From assembly GCA_904419875.1 (NCBI GenBank), contig CAJFTG010000023.1, positions 1 through 36,946 of the forward strand: 36,946 bases of DNA, given 5' to 3'. The stretch comes from Candidatus Avimonas caecicola (lineage in GTDB: Bacteria > Bacillota > Clostridia > Oscillospirales > Acutalibacteraceae). The notes beneath the pieces were generated by a model, which searched no databases, was not told the origin of the DNA, and saw only the letters and a list, made by a program, of their open reading frames with translations. The position numbers and the translations under genes are program-made. Each line of letters starts with the position of its first letter. The first letter of the stretch is position 1. Shown one piece after another: positions 17,312 through 24,822 of this stretch.

Positions 17312-18322
17312 ATGAAACAGACAATCCAAAACGAAAACCGCTCCATCCAGCCGATCCGCGGAAGCTGGTTCTCCATTTACTGGTATGACCGGCGGCATGT
17401 CTACTGGAACGACGCCTGCATGCGCTACACGCAGGAGCAGTGGGACGCGCTGATTTGCGATATGGCGTCGCTCGGGCAGGAATATCTGGTGATGTGCAAC
17501 GTCGCCTCCAACGGATTCAGCGTGTACGATTCGCAGGTGCTGCCCAAAATCCCGATGGCCTGCCCCGACCCGCTGGAAGCGGTCATGACCGCCGCCGACC
17601 GGTACGGCATGAAGGTCTTCCTGAACAACGACTACTTCAACGACGCGCTGTACTATAAAACGGCGGAGATGTTCGAGCCGGAAAACGTCCGGGGACGGTA
17701 CCGGATTCTGGAGGAGGTTGCCGCCAGATACAGCGGGCACCCCAGCTTTTACGGCTGGTACTGGGCGTGGGAGTCGCATCTGTCCCCCTGTTTCCCGGAG
17801 CATTTTCTGCGTTATGTGAACGAAACCACACAGGAGGCCCGCCGGCTGACCCCGCAGGCGAAGTTCCTGACCGCGCCCTACGGGACGAGGAATGCGACGT
17901 GCGGCGACGCCTACCTGCGGCAGCTGGAGGCCCTTGACGTGGATTTCATCGCCTACCAGGACACTGTGGGCTGTTTCGCCATGGACACCGACGAAAGCGC
18001 GCGGGCGTTCGAGACGCTGCGCAGGGCGCACGACCGGGTCCCGCAGCGGAAGCTTTGGGCGGACGTGGAAACCTTCACGTGGGAGGGGACGCCCAATATC
18101 GTGGACACGCCCCTCATCCCGGCGGGCTTCGACCGGCTGAAAAAGCAGCTGGCCGCCGTCTCCCCCTTTGTGGATACCGTCCTCGTTTTCATCTTCGAGG
18201 GGCTGTTCAGCAACCCGCAAAGCCCGGCCTACACCGGCTATGCGCCCGCGGGGAAGTATTATGAGGATTACGCCGCCTGGCTGAAGGAGGCCCATCCGGA
18301 CTGCCTGCGTTCCTTCGGCTGA
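17312..18322 (+). CDS. Cytoplasmic DUF4434-like TIM-barrel protein, putative glycoside hydrolase
   Basis: 336 aa, no signal peptide. The N-terminus (GSWFSIYWYDRRHVYW) and the first strand-helix unit (EQWDALICDMASLGQEYLVM) match the DUF4434 pattern. Two glutamates stand where retaining TIM-barrel glycosidases have them: Glu154 in FYGWYWAWESH and Glu253 in LWADVETFTWEG. The secreted protein at 20102 has equivalent residues. GAGGG lies eight bases before the ATG at 17312. It sits after the importer 2 terminator and 31 bases before GH31, so it probably degrades imported fragments. The activity is inferred and the catalytic role of the two Glu is untested. Confidence 0.75.
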   Translation: MKQTIQNENRSIQPIRGSWFSIYWYDRRHVYWNDACMRYTQEQWDALICDMASLGQEYLVMCNVASNGFSVYDSQVLPKIPMACPDPLEAVMTAADRYGMKVFLNNDYFNDALYYKTAEMFEPENVRGRYRILEEVAARYSGHPSFYGWYWAWESHLSPCFPEHFLRYVNETTQEARRLTPQAKFLTAPYGTRNATCGDAYLRQLEALDVDFIAYQDTVGCFAMDTDESARAFETLRRAHDRVPQRKLWADVETFTWEGTPNIVDTPLIPAGFDRLKKQLAAVSPFVDTVLVFIFEGLFSNPQSPAYTGYAPAGKYYEDYAAWLKEAHPDCLRSFG

Positions 18323-18353
18323 AGGAAGGGGAAAGCGGAGGTAATAACAAGCT

Positions 18354-20090
18354 ATGATCAAACGGGTTTTCGGCGCGCCGGAAACGGCGGTGCCTTCCGC
18401 CTTCTGCCCCGGCCTGCGTTACGAGGAGGGGCCCGTCCGCTATGACCTTTCCCGAATCGCCTTCCGCACCACGGCGCGCGGCTGCCTGCTGGAGCTGCCG
18501 CTGGAGGAAGAGGAGCAGATCTACGGGCTGGGCCTTCAGTTAAAATCCTTCAATCACCGGGGAAAAAAGCTCACCCTGCGGGTGAACGCCGACCCGGCGG
18601 CCCCCACCGGGGACAGCCACGCCCCGGTTCCGTTCTTCGTCAGCACCAAGGGCTACGGCGTGTATCTGGATACCGCACGGTATATCGAGGTGTACGCCGG
18701 CGTGCGCAGGCGAGGGGATTCCCGCGGGAGGGCGGGGGACGGCCGGGTCCGGACCAGCACCGACGAGCTTTACGCGGCCCGGGAGGAGGCCGGACCCTCC
18801 GTGCTGCTGGTTGAAATCCCGGCGGCAAAGGGCGTGACGCTTTATCTCATGGAGGGGAAGACCATCACCGAGGTGGTTTCCCAATACAACCGGCTGGCGG
18901 GAGGCGGCTGCTCCGTCCCGGCCTGGGGGCTGGGCCCGCTCTACCGCTGCTATTCCCGGCTGACCGGCGGCCAGGTGCTCCGCCAGGCGCGGTATTTCCG
19001 GGAAAGGGACATCCCCTGCTCCATTCTCGGACTGGAACCCGGCTGGCAGAGCCAGACCTATTCCTGCTCCTTTACCTGGGACGCGGAGCGCTTCCCCGAC
19101 CCGGACGGGCTGATCCGCCGGCTGCGGGAGGACGGGTTCCATGTGAACCTGTGGGAACACGCCTTCACCCATCCGTCCTCCCCTCTGTATGAGACGATGC
19201 GCCGCGGCGGCGGCGATTACGAGGTCTGGAACGGCGCGGTCCCGGATTTTGCGTCCGGCGCCGTGCGGGAGGCGTTTGCCGGCTACCACCGGGAGCGCTT
19301 TGTGGAACGGGGGGTCGACGGCTTCAAACTGGATGAGTGCGACGGCAGCGACTATACCGGGGGCTGGAGCTTCCCGAACGGCTCTCAGTTCCCTTCCGGC
19401 CTGGACGGCGAACAGATGCACGGCCTGTTCGGCACCCTGTATATGCAGACCATGCTGCAGGCGCTGGACGGCGTCCCCACCCTGTCCCAGGTGCGGTCGG
19501 CCGGGGCGCTGGCCGCGCCGTATCCCTTTGTCCTGTACAGCGACCTGTACGACCACCGTGATTTTATCCGCGGCTGCGCGTCCGCGGGCTTCAGCGGGCT
19601 GCTTTGGGCGCCGGAGCTGCGCCATGCCGTCTCCCGCGGGGATCTGCTGCGGCGGCTGCAGACGGCCGTGTTTTCCGTTCAGTGCGTAATCAACGCCTGG
19701 TACTGCGAGGAACCGCCCTGGCTCGCCTTCGACTGCGAGGACGAGGTGCGGGATCTGCTGAAAGCGCGGGAACGCCTGGTTCCGCTGCTGCTCGAAGCGT
19801 TTGAGGATTACCGCCGCACCGGGAAGCCGCCTGTCCGGGCACTGGTCAGCGACTATACCGACGACCCCGCCACCTATGAGATCGACGACCAGTACCTTCT
19901 GGGCGATCTGGTAGTGGCGCCGATGACGGCGGAGCAGACGGAGCGAAGCGTGTATCTGCCGGAAGGCCGCTGGCGGGACTGGTGGACCGGCCGGCGGGTG
20001 GAGAGCGGCCGCTTCACCGCGGCCGGAGACCGGATTCCGGTATATGAGCGCATTCCCGAGCGTCCGGCGGCTTGTTCCGCCGCAGAATAA
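18354..20090 (+). CDS. Glycoside hydrolase family 31, cytoplasmic
   Basis: 578 aa, no signal peptide. An N-terminal beta domain carries the GH31-typical IYGLGLQLKSFNHRG (about 56-70) and FFVSTKGYGVYLDT. The barrel includes LGLEPGWQSQTYSCSF. The nucleophile is Asp327 in DGFKLDECDG. The acid/base is probably Asp397 in PFVLYSDLYD, at the place of the usual W-x-G-D motif. The C-terminal beta domain has DDQYLLGDLVVAPM and VYLPEGRWRDWWTG. It is shorter than many GH31 enzymes. GGAGG is 12 bases before the ATG, a rather long spacing. GH31 members act on alpha-linked glucosides, xylosides, galactosides or sulfoquinovosides; the altered motifs here prevent a firm substrate call. Confidence 0.92.
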   Translation: MIKRVFGAPETAVPSAFCPGLRYEEGPVRYDLSRIAFRTTARGCLLELPLEEEEQIYGLGLQLKSFNHRGKKLTLRVNADPAAPTGDSHAPVPFFVSTKGYGVYLDTARYIEVYAGVRRRGDSRGRAGDGRVRTSTDELYAAREEAGPSVLLVEIPAAKGVTLYLMEGKTITEVVSQYNRLAGGGCSVPAWGLGPLYRCYSRLTGGQVLRQARYFRERDIPCSILGLEPGWQSQTYSCSFTWDAERFPDPDGLIRRLREDGFHVNLWEHAFTHPSSPLYETMRRGGGDYEVWNGAVPDFASGAVREAFAGYHRERFVERGVDGFKLDECDGSDYTGGWSFPNGSQFPSGLDGEQMHGLFGTLYMQTMLQALDGVPTLSQVRSAGALAAPYPFVLYSDLYDHRDFIRGCASAGFSGLLWAPELRHAVSRGDLLRRLQTAVFSVQCVINAWYCEEPPWLAFDCEDEVRDLLKARERLVPLLLEAFEDYRRTGKPPVRALVSDYTDDPATYEIDDQYLLGDLVVAPMTAEQTERSVYLPEGRWRDWWTGRRVESGRFTAAGDRIPVYERIPERPAACSAAE

Positions 20091-20101
20091 GGAGGGTCTT
20101 T

Positions 20102-21781
20102 ATGAAAAAATGGATGACGCTGCTGATGGCCTGCCTGCCGCTGTTCCCGCTGCTGGCGGGGGCTGTCCCGGCCAGGGCCGCCGGCAAGACGACGTTCAAG
20201 CACACGCCGATCACCGGGTCCTTTATCCAGCCCTGGCTGTACAATTCGTTCAGCGAGGAGCGGATGGATAAGGAGTTCGCCCGGATGGCGGAGTACGGGA
20301 TGGACACCCTGATTATGGGGGATACCGCCCGCCTGCCCAGCGGCGGCGACCGGTGGGAGGTGATCTACCCGACCAAACTGGAGGAGCTCGGCGGCCCGAC
20401 CGACACCGACCAGATCAGTATCCTGCTGGAATACTGCAAAAAATACGACATGAAGCTGTATATCGGGATCGGCCTGGAGGACGACTGGTGGAGCAGGGAC
20501 CTGTCCAATCCGGACGACGCCGCCTGGCTGAAGGAGAGCTGCCGGCTGAGCGCCAAGATCATCCGGGAACTGTACGACGTTTACGCCGGCGAATACGGGG
20601 AGGCGTTCGGCGGGTATTACTGGGTGCATGAAATCTGGAACCACAATTCCTGGAATATGGATACCACCCGGGAGCTTTACGCGCAGGCGCTGGCGGACGG
20701 CTTCAACATCGTCCTGGAGGCGATCAACGAGGTGGACCCGACCAAGCCGCTGCTGTTCAGCCCTTTTTCCACCCGGGTGGGCTTTGCCAGCAAGGAGAGC
20801 ATGCAGGCGTTTTACACCCGCTTTTTCCAGCTGGCCAACTTCCGGGAGATTGACGCCATGCTGCCCATGGACAATATCGGGGGCGGCGGCCAGCAGCTCG
20901 AATACCTGGACGAGTGGACCAAAGCATACGCCGACGCGGTCAAGGACAGCGGCAGCCCGATCCAGTTCTGGTCCAACTGCGAAAGCTTTGTGCAGCCCAA
21001 GGGGGACGAGGCGTGGACCACCTGTACGGTGGACCGCTTTGTCCAGCAGGTGGAGATCACCTCCAAGTACTGCTCCAAAATCGTTTCCTTCTCCTGGAAC
21101 CACTATATGAGCCCGTATAACACCGTGGAGGGCTTCGACCGGGCCTATATGGATTATCTGGTAACCGGGGAGCTGGAGAGCAACCCGCCTTCCCTGCCGG
21201 AGAAGATGGTGGCCAGCCTCGAAAACGAAACGCTGTGCGTGGACTGGGAGCCGGCGCAGGATGATTACGGCGTGGCCCGCTCGTATGTTTACAAGGTGAA
21301 GGACGGGAAGGAAACCCTGTACCACACCAATCTGGTGGTGCGGTACGACGGGGTGGATTACCGCCCGCTGCTCGACAATTATTTTGTCGATTACGATTAC
21401 GACAAAACCGGCGTCAATGTGTACTGCGTCCAGATCATGGATTGTGCCGGCAATCTTTCCGAAAAAGGCTATGTGGTGGTGGACGGGGAAAATCCCGGCA
21501 GCGAGGAGAAATTCCCTGTGAAGACCGGCGGAAAAGGGTATTATACCGAAGAGGAATACCGCCGGCTGGCGACGGAACTGGATTTGTCCGTGCCGGAAGA
21601 AACCACCGCCCCGGATTCCACGCGGCAAACCACCGTGCCGCCCAAAACCGGCGGCGGCGTCAGCCGGCTCGGGCTGTGGATCACCGTCGTAACCCTTGTG
21701 CTGCTGGGCGGCTGCTGCGCCGCGGGGATAGTACTCCGCCGCCGGAAGGGGAAGAAGCGCTCGGGAAAGGCGGACGGCTGA
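20102..21781 (+). CDS. Secreted, surface-anchored DUF4434 protein with FN3-like domain
   Basis: 559 aa. A signal peptide (to Ala-Arg-Ala-Ala) is followed by a DUF4434-type TIM barrel (about 35-380; ITGSFIQPWLYNSF, MAEYGMDTLIMGDTAR). Candidate catalytic residues are Glu177 in GGYYWVHEIWNH and Glu294 in FWSNCESF, matching Glu154 and Glu253 of the protein at 17312. A fibronectin-III-like module follows (about 385-475). A Thr/Pro linker leads to PPKTGGG, one transmembrane segment and a RRRKGKKR tail, a sorting-signal-like or membrane-anchored end. GGAGGG precedes the ATG at 20102, eleven bases after GH31. It is likely the extracellular counterpart of the cytoplasmic DUF4434 protein. Confidence 0.82.
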   Translation: MKKWMTLLMACLPLFPLLAGAVPARAAGKTTFKHTPITGSFIQPWLYNSFSEERMDKEFARMAEYGMDTLIMGDTARLPSGGDRWEVIYPTKLEELGGPTDTDQISILLEYCKKYDMKLYIGIGLEDDWWSRDLSNPDDAAWLKESCRLSAKIIRELYDVYAGEYGEAFGGYYWVHEIWNHNSWNMDTTRELYAQALADGFNIVLEAINEVDPTKPLLFSPFSTRVGFASKESMQAFYTRFFQLANFREIDAMLPMDNIGGGGQQLEYLDEWTKAYADAVKDSGSPIQFWSNCESFVQPKGDEAWTTCTVDRFVQQVEITSKYCSKIVSFSWNHYMSPYNTVEGFDRAYMDYLVTGELESNPPSLPEKMVASLENETLCVDWEPAQDDYGVARSYVYKVKDGKETLYHTNLVVRYDGVDYRPLLDNYFVDYDYDKTGVNVYCVQIMDCAGNLSEKGYVVVDGENPGSEEKFPVKTGGKGYYTEEEYRRLATELDLSVPEETTAPDSTRQTTVPPKTGGGVSRLGLWITVVTLVLLGGCCAAGIVLRRRKGKKRSGKADG

Positions 21782-21853
21782 GTCTCCCGGCTCCGGCGGG
21801 CGGGGCGGAACCGTCTTCCCGGCAGGCATATGGAAACCTGGTTAACTGATGCA

Positions 21854-21894
21854 GGGCGCCGAAACGGCTTTTCCGTTTCGGCGCCCGTATTTTT
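21854..21894 (+). terminator. Strong intrinsic terminator of the glycan-uptake operon
   Basis: A perfect 14-bp stem (21854-21867 with 21873-21886) with a five-base CTTTT loop is followed by GTATTTTT. It lies 72 bases after the stop of the last + strand gene and has no T-tail on the minus strand. Confidence 0.92.
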
Positions 21895-22011
21895 GGGGCG
21901 GCATCCGGGCTCCGTGCCTCCTCCCGGCCGGTTCCCGCGGATGCCGCGGGCGGCGGGGGGCGCCGGACGGTCTTTCTTTTTCTGCTGAGGAGGCTCGGCG
22001 GCGGTTCCGGC

Positions 22012-22038
22012 AAAAACGCCCGGCGGCCCGGCCGGACG
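22012..22038 (-). terminator. Intrinsic terminator of the polysaccharide operon
   Basis: Read on the minus strand, an 8-bp stem with one G-U pair (22031-22038 with 22017-22024) and a six-base loop is followed by TTTTT (22016-22012). It is about 375 bases downstream of the last minus-strand gene and converges on the + strand terminator at 21854-21894. Confidence 0.6.
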
Positions 22039-22049
22039 GCCGGAGAGCG

Positions 22050-22125
22050 GGAGATCAGGGGACCGGAGGGAACGGGAGTAACCGGGTAACCAGGTAACTG
22101 GGAGATTGGGTAACTGAGGAACCGG
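22050..22125 (+). repeat. Array with 8-bp period, core GTAACYNG
   Basis: GTAAC occurs at 22078, 22086, 22094 and 22110, exactly eight bases or a multiple apart. The unit at 22102 is degenerate (GAGAT) and the one at 22118 is GGAAC. Weaker units with the same period extend left to about 22050. It is non-coding and lies between convergent operons. Confidence 0.7.
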
Positions 22126-22412
22126 GGGAAGCGGTTCAGCTTTGCCGGCGGATGCCGCGGGCGGCGGGGATACCCCCGCCTGCGGACAGGTGCCCTCCTC
22201 TTATTGCGCCTCCAACAGGCTCTTGGCGAGCGTGCCGGTCTTCACAAGGGAAACACAGCGGCGCCGTATCCCCCGCAAAGGCGGCCTTGAGAATCAGGGA
22301 CACGCTCCGGCGGGACGGCGTCCCCCGCAGGAATGTGCGCGCCCAAATCGCGGCATACGGCGGTGCCATCCCGGGGTCTCCGGCGCTTTTGCAGACGGGC
22401 GGGGCGGAGGGC

Positions 22413-23099
22413 TCACAGGCCGGCCGGGGAAGCGGCGGAGGCCCCGGCCGTGCGGCCGAGGATCCGCCGGGCGGCCTCCTCCGGGGAGCCGGCGGCCATC
22501 GCCGCCCCGGCCGCCCGCGCGCTTTCCGGCGTGCGGAAGCCGAAGCCGTAGGTGACCGCCAGGAAATCCACCCCCGCTTCCTCCGCGCCCTGCGCATCAA
22601 AGAGGCTGTCCCCTACCATCAGCGTTTCCCGCCGTTCCGCCCCGGCGCGCTCCCGGCACCGCCCGATGAGCGCCGCCTTGGTCAGGCTGTCGTCCGCGTC
22701 CATCCCGCAGACCGTGTGGAAATAAGGGAGAAGCCCCAGCTCGCGGAGCATCTCCCGCGCGAATTCCTCGTTTTTCAGGGTGGCCACACAGAGCCGGCAG
22801 CCCGCTTCCCGCAGCCGGGTCAGGGCCTGCGCCGTCCCGGCGTATGCCCGGGCCTGATGCCGGCCCTGCTGCGCGTAATATTGCCGGTAGGCGGCCACGG
22901 CCTGCCGAATCCTCCCTTCCTCCAGGCCGCCGTACTGCGCGAACGCCAGCGGCAGGGGGGCGCCGATCGCCCGACGGACAAAGCCCTCCCCCGGAAAAGG
23001 ACGGCCCAGCGTGTCAAAAGCCCGGCGGTAGGCATGGGAAATCCCTTCGAAGGTGTCCGCCAGCGTGCCGTCCAGATCGAAAACGATGCATTTATACAT
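22413..23099 (-). CDS. HAD-superfamily phosphatase, Gph-like
   Basis: 228 aa. Motif I is FDLDGTLADT (nucleophile Asp8, acid Asp10), motif II lies in CVATLKNEE, the motif III Lys is in DSLTKAAL, and motif IV is MVGDSLFDAQGAEEAG. A helical cap lies at about 17-85, as in phosphoglycolate phosphatase-like enzymes. The ATG at 23099 overlaps the end of the aldolase gene by eight bases; the frame is open further upstream, but only through the low-complexity tail of that gene. As last gene of the operon, next to an aldolase and a CMP-sugar synthetase, it may remove the phosphate from a keto-acid sugar phosphate, as KdsC does in Kdo synthesis. That role is inferred. Confidence 0.88.
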   Translation of the reverse strand: MYKCIVFDLDGTLADTFEGISHAYRRAFDTLGRPFPGEGFVRRAIGAPLPLAFAQYGGLEEGRIRQAVAAYRQYYAQQGRHQARAYAGTAQALTRLREAGCRLCVATLKNEEFAREMLRELGLLPYFHTVCGMDADDSLTKAALIGRCRERAGAERRETLMVGDSLFDAQGAEEAGVDFLAVTYGFGFRTPESARAAGAAMAAGSPEEAARRILGRTAGASAASPAGL

Positions 23100-24822
23100 A
23101 TTGGAAATCCCCCCGTGAATCTTCCCGTGAATTTTCCCGTGCATCTCCCGGAGCATTTTCCTGAACGTCTCCCCGGCTATCCCCCTGAGCATCCCCCTGA
23201 GCCTCCCCCTGAACGGCCTCCTGATATACGGACCGGGTGAGAAAGGACAGCTTCATGGAGGCGGACAGCTCCCGGAGCTGCCGGCGGATGCGCGCCTGTT
23301 TTTCTTCCGCTTCGGCCTCCCCGACCTCCAGGTTCAGCTCGCTGCTGTAATAGTTGCCGGGCGATGGGGCGCCCTCTCGGCGGGGGCGGAAGCCGTCGAA
23401 GCCGGCCAGCGCCGCACCGCCGGCACCGCACCGACGAAGGAGGCGCAGCAGCATCAGCCCCGCGTTGTCCGAAACCAGCTCGTCGTCGCTGGTATAGCGG
23501 TCGTAGTCCACAAACAGGCAGTTCCCCTCCCCTTCCCAGGGGATGTTGGAGGTGAGGATGACCGGGAGGTCCCCCAGGGAGCGCAGCTCCTGCCGCACCA
23601 TGTCCATGCGCTTGTGGTTGCTGACAAAGCAGGCGTCCAGGGGATACCGGGCGTCCGCAAAATTGACCGCGATCACAAAGGGGCGGCGCACGGCGATATA
23701 GTCGAGGATAACGTCGTATTCCCCGGCCAGGGAGCTGCCGGGCCCGAGGAGGAGGAGCTCCCGGCCGGCGATCCGTTCCGTCAGGGCCTTTACCGCCGCG
23801 CTGTCGTCGATCGCCCGGCTCTGGAAACGGGCGTACAGCCGTTCGATCAGGGGCTGGTCGTACAGCACCCGGTATTCCTCGGGGATGGATTGGATGATCC
23901 GCTCGATATCCTTCATGGTCAGCGTCCGCCGCTGGAGCAGGTAGGAGGCGTAGTTCGGATGGCAGACGTTGCTGGCCGCGATATGGTAGGGCATCGAATA
24001 CCCCCACTCGTATTCCCGGCGGATAGCGGAGATATACTCGTCGTAAATGTCCATCACCATGGCCGCATCGTACCGGGAGGCGATGTTGTCGTTGATATAC
24101 TGGGCGATCAGCTCGGTGGGCAGGTTGCCGGCCCCCCGCCCCATGCCGAACACCGAGGAATCCAGGATGAGGGGCCGCTTGGTCTGAATCTTGCCCAGCA
24201 CCTGGGCGTTGGAGAAGGCGAGCTGAAGGTTGTTGTGGGCGTGGAAGCCCAGGCGGACGGCCGGGTCCATGTTTTCGTTAATCAGATGGAAACGGTGGGT
24301 GACCTGGTTGCGGTACATGCTGCCCAGCGTATCCACGATATAGAAAGCGTAGGGGCGCAGGGCGTTCATCTTTTCCACCAGCTGCAGCAGCTCCAGGTCG
24401 GTGTAAAATACGGTGCCCACCGGCTGCATGAACACCCGGTATCCCCTGTCCATTATGATCTCGGCCCATTCCATGGCCCGGCCGATTTCCTCCTGATGGA
24501 AGGTCAGCCGGATGCCGCCGATGCTCCTGCCGTCGCAGGGCGCCAGGAGGGAAGGGTGCAGTTCCTTTTCCCCAATGGCGATCATCGCCACGTAGAGGGA
24601 ATGCCGCTCTCCGGGGGGCAGCACCTCCTCGATTTCGGAGACGCTGCCGTACAGCGAGCGCTCCCGGTCGTGGACCATGCCGGTGAGGAACCCGCACTCG
24701 ATGATGTCGATGCGGGCCTTTTCCAGCTTGTCCAGGATGGAGCGGATGGTTTTGAAGCCGAAATCCCAGTCGTTGACGTACCCGCCGTCCCGCAGGGTGC
24801 AGTCCAGTATCTGAATGCTCAC
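23092..24822 (-). CDS. DRE-TIM (HMGL-like) aldolase with additional C-terminal domain
   Basis: 576 aa. Residues 1-300 form an HMGL-like barrel: ILDCTLRDGGY with metal ligand Asp12, the FHAHNN motif with His194 and His196, and GMGRGAGNLPTE (226-237), as in 4-hydroxy-2-oxovalerate aldolase. Residues about 350-530 form a second, Rossmann-like domain (ELLLLGPGSSLAGEYDVILD, then PLDACFVSNHKRMDMV), which I do not recognise firmly. The tail 537-573 is a low-complexity run of Gly, Asp, Glu, Gln and Arg. The GTG start at 24822 overlaps the stop of the KdsB-like gene (GTGA), with GGGGAG eight bases upstream. Family enzymes join or split pyruvate-type oxo acids and aldehydes. With the neighbouring cytidylyltransferase and phosphatase, synthesis of an ulosonic-acid-like sugar is inferred. 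Confidence 0.87.
   Translation of the reverse strand: MSIQILDCTLRDGGYVNDWDFGFKTIRSILDKLEKARIDIIECGFLTGMVHDRERSLYGSVSEIEEVLPPGERHSLYVAMIAIGEKELHPSLLAPCDGRSIGGIRLTFHQEEIGRAMEWAEIIMDRGYRVFMQPVGTVFYTDLELLQLVEKMNALRPYAFYIVDTLGSMYRNQVTHRFHLINENMDPAVRLGFHAHNNLQLAFSNAQVLGKIQTKRPLILDSSVFGMGRGAGNLPTELIAQYINDNIASRYDAAMVMDIYDEYISAIRREYEWGYSMPYHIAASNVCHPNYASYLLQRRTLTMKDIERIIQSIPEEYRVLYDQPLIERLYARFQSRAIDDSAAVKALTERIAGRELLLLGPGSSLAGEYDVILDYIAVRRPFVIAVNFADARYPLDACFVSNHKRMDMVRQELRSLGDLPVILTSNIPWEGEGNCLFVDYDRYTSDDELVSDNAGLMLLRLLRRCGAGGAALAGFDGFRPRREGAPSPGNYYSSELNLEVGEAEAEEKQARIRRQLRELSASMKLSFLTRSVYQEAVQGEAQGDAQGDSRGDVQENAPGDARENSREDSRGDFQYV

Larger units (their letters stand above)
21895..22412. other. Convergent intergenic region with repeats and a possible coding remnant
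   Basis: It lies between the two converging operons. It holds a 22-bp direct repeat (21937-21958 and 22148-22169), a minus-strand terminator (22012-22038) and an octamer-period array (about 22050-22125). On the minus strand, 22201-22400 may hold a frameshifted gene remnant: one frame ends VSLVKTGTLAKSLLEAQ-stop at 22201, while other frames carry plausible upstream segments. No intact gene with a ribosome binding site was found. Confidence 0.5.

Noticed and set aside
2211-17376. Long minus-strand open frames (up to about 1000 codons) opposite the uptake genes
   Set aside because: They mirror the codon pattern of the + strand genes, are rich in Arg, Gly, His, Gln and Val, lack ribosome binding sites and show no domain signature. 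High G+C content makes antisense frames long.
22050-22125. CRISPR or integron-like repeat array
   Set aside because: The 8-bp period is continuous without spacers and there are no cas or integrase genes.
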